A stretch of DNA of 64,000 nucleotides from Profundibacterium mesophilum KAUST100406-0324 (GTDB lineage Bacteria; Pseudomonadota; Alphaproteobacteria; Rhodobacterales; Rhodobacteraceae). Positions 63,934 to 64,000 of the stretch are shown one piece after another. How positions within the stretch are numbered: the stretch's first letter is position 1; the number at the start of each line of letters is the position of its first letter. Both the position numbers and the translations under genes were made by a program. The notes under the pieces were generated by a model. The model was not told where the DNA came from and did no database searches. It was given only the letters and a program-made list of their open reading frames with translations. The stretch spans positions 182,886 through 246,885 of the forward strand of contig NZ_APKE01000010.1 in the NCBI RefSeq assembly GCF_009835145.1, written 5' to 3'.

Positions 63934-64000
63934 ACAGCACCAGCGGTTCAGCTTGACGGCTTGAAGTTCCACGGCAGCAGGTCGTCGAGGCGGCTTTGCG
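63919..64000 (-). mobile_element. IS66-family insertion sequence, terminal part
   Basis: The sequence from GTAAGCG at 63919 matches the conserved terminal bases of IS66 elements, with the transposase frame on the minus strand ending 30 bp inside. The element runs off the right edge of the window. The 8 bp before it (63911-63918, ACATGTTC) would be the target duplication expected for IS66; the other copy is outside the window, so this cannot be confirmed. Base composition is lower in G+C than its surroundings. Confidence 0.82.
63948..64000 (-). CDS. tnpC: IS66 transposase TnpC, C-terminal end
   Basis: Reading the minus strand from the window edge gives RLDDLLPWNFKPSS before a TGA at 63948-63950. 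The DDLLPWN motif is characteristic of the C-terminus of IS66-type TnpC transposases. Only 16 residues are visible; the rest lies beyond the window. The identification rests on this motif together with the IS terminus at 63919. Confidence 0.85.
   Translation of the reverse strand, partial: QSRLDDLLPWNFKPSS

Overview
This 64 kb window is chromosomal DNA of high G+C content, almost certainly from a Rhodobacterales-type alphaproteobacterium. The support is the phaZ-phaC-phaP-phaR block, an LdtR-like MarR regulator, an HWE-family histidine kinase, a ptsP (EI-Ntr) gene beside lysC, an XRE-sdhE pair, and Tad-type pseudopilin genes. I see no rRNA, tRNA, CRISPR array, prophage or plasmid origin. Most of the window is compact core chromosome with many 1-4 bp gene overlaps.

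Layout, left to right. Positions 1-7 kb hold gpsA (cut by the window edge), galU, a divergent HupE/UreJ-like membrane protein and DUF4198 periplasmic protein, an aspartate aminotransferase operon, XRE-sdhE and an LdtR-like regulator. Positions 7-13 kb hold gloA, a Slam-like outer-membrane protein with its candidate surface lipoprotein, thyX, small genes and a cold-shock gene. Positions 13-18.5 kb hold thrS, an MFS transporter and two alpha/beta hydrolases. Positions 18.7-23.5 kb are the polyhydroxybutyrate (PHB) block: phaZ diverges from phaC, phaP, phaR, with CTGC-N3-GCAG boxes in the control regions. Positions 23.5-31 kb hold a glutamine amidotransferase / gamma-glutamylpolyamine synthetase / FAD oxidoreductase operon, apt, a DsbA-like protein, mtnP and a SulP transporter. 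Positions 31-41 kb hold an HWE kinase-receiver hybrid, a flavin reductase-like gene, a GNAT, an EcsC protein, a short Hsp70, ptsP, lysC, a DUF1178 gene and a Nudix gene.

Positions 41.5-47.5 kb form a pseudaminic acid island. pseB-pseC-pseF on the plus strand converge with pseI, a KdtA/WaaA-like glycosyltransferase and a GNAT fused to a small helical domain. No pseG is visible. Positions 47.8-54.2 kb are a GntR-controlled dipeptide-type ABC transporter operon. Positions 54.3-58.8 kb hold a luciferase-like monooxygenase, an alpha/beta hydrolase, the homoserine dehydrogenase gene, a small lipoprotein and a small membrane protein. Positions 58.7-64 kb place a glutamate dehydrogenase gene between two divergent Tad pseudopilin cassettes. 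The right-hand cassette is broken by an IS66-family element that runs off the window.

The items most worth a second look are the Slam/lipoprotein pair, the pse island with its nested GNAT-small-protein gene and missing pseG, the PhaR-type operator lying inside the phaP promoter spacer, the acidic-then-basic tail on PhaZ, and the IS66 disruption of the second tadG-like gene.
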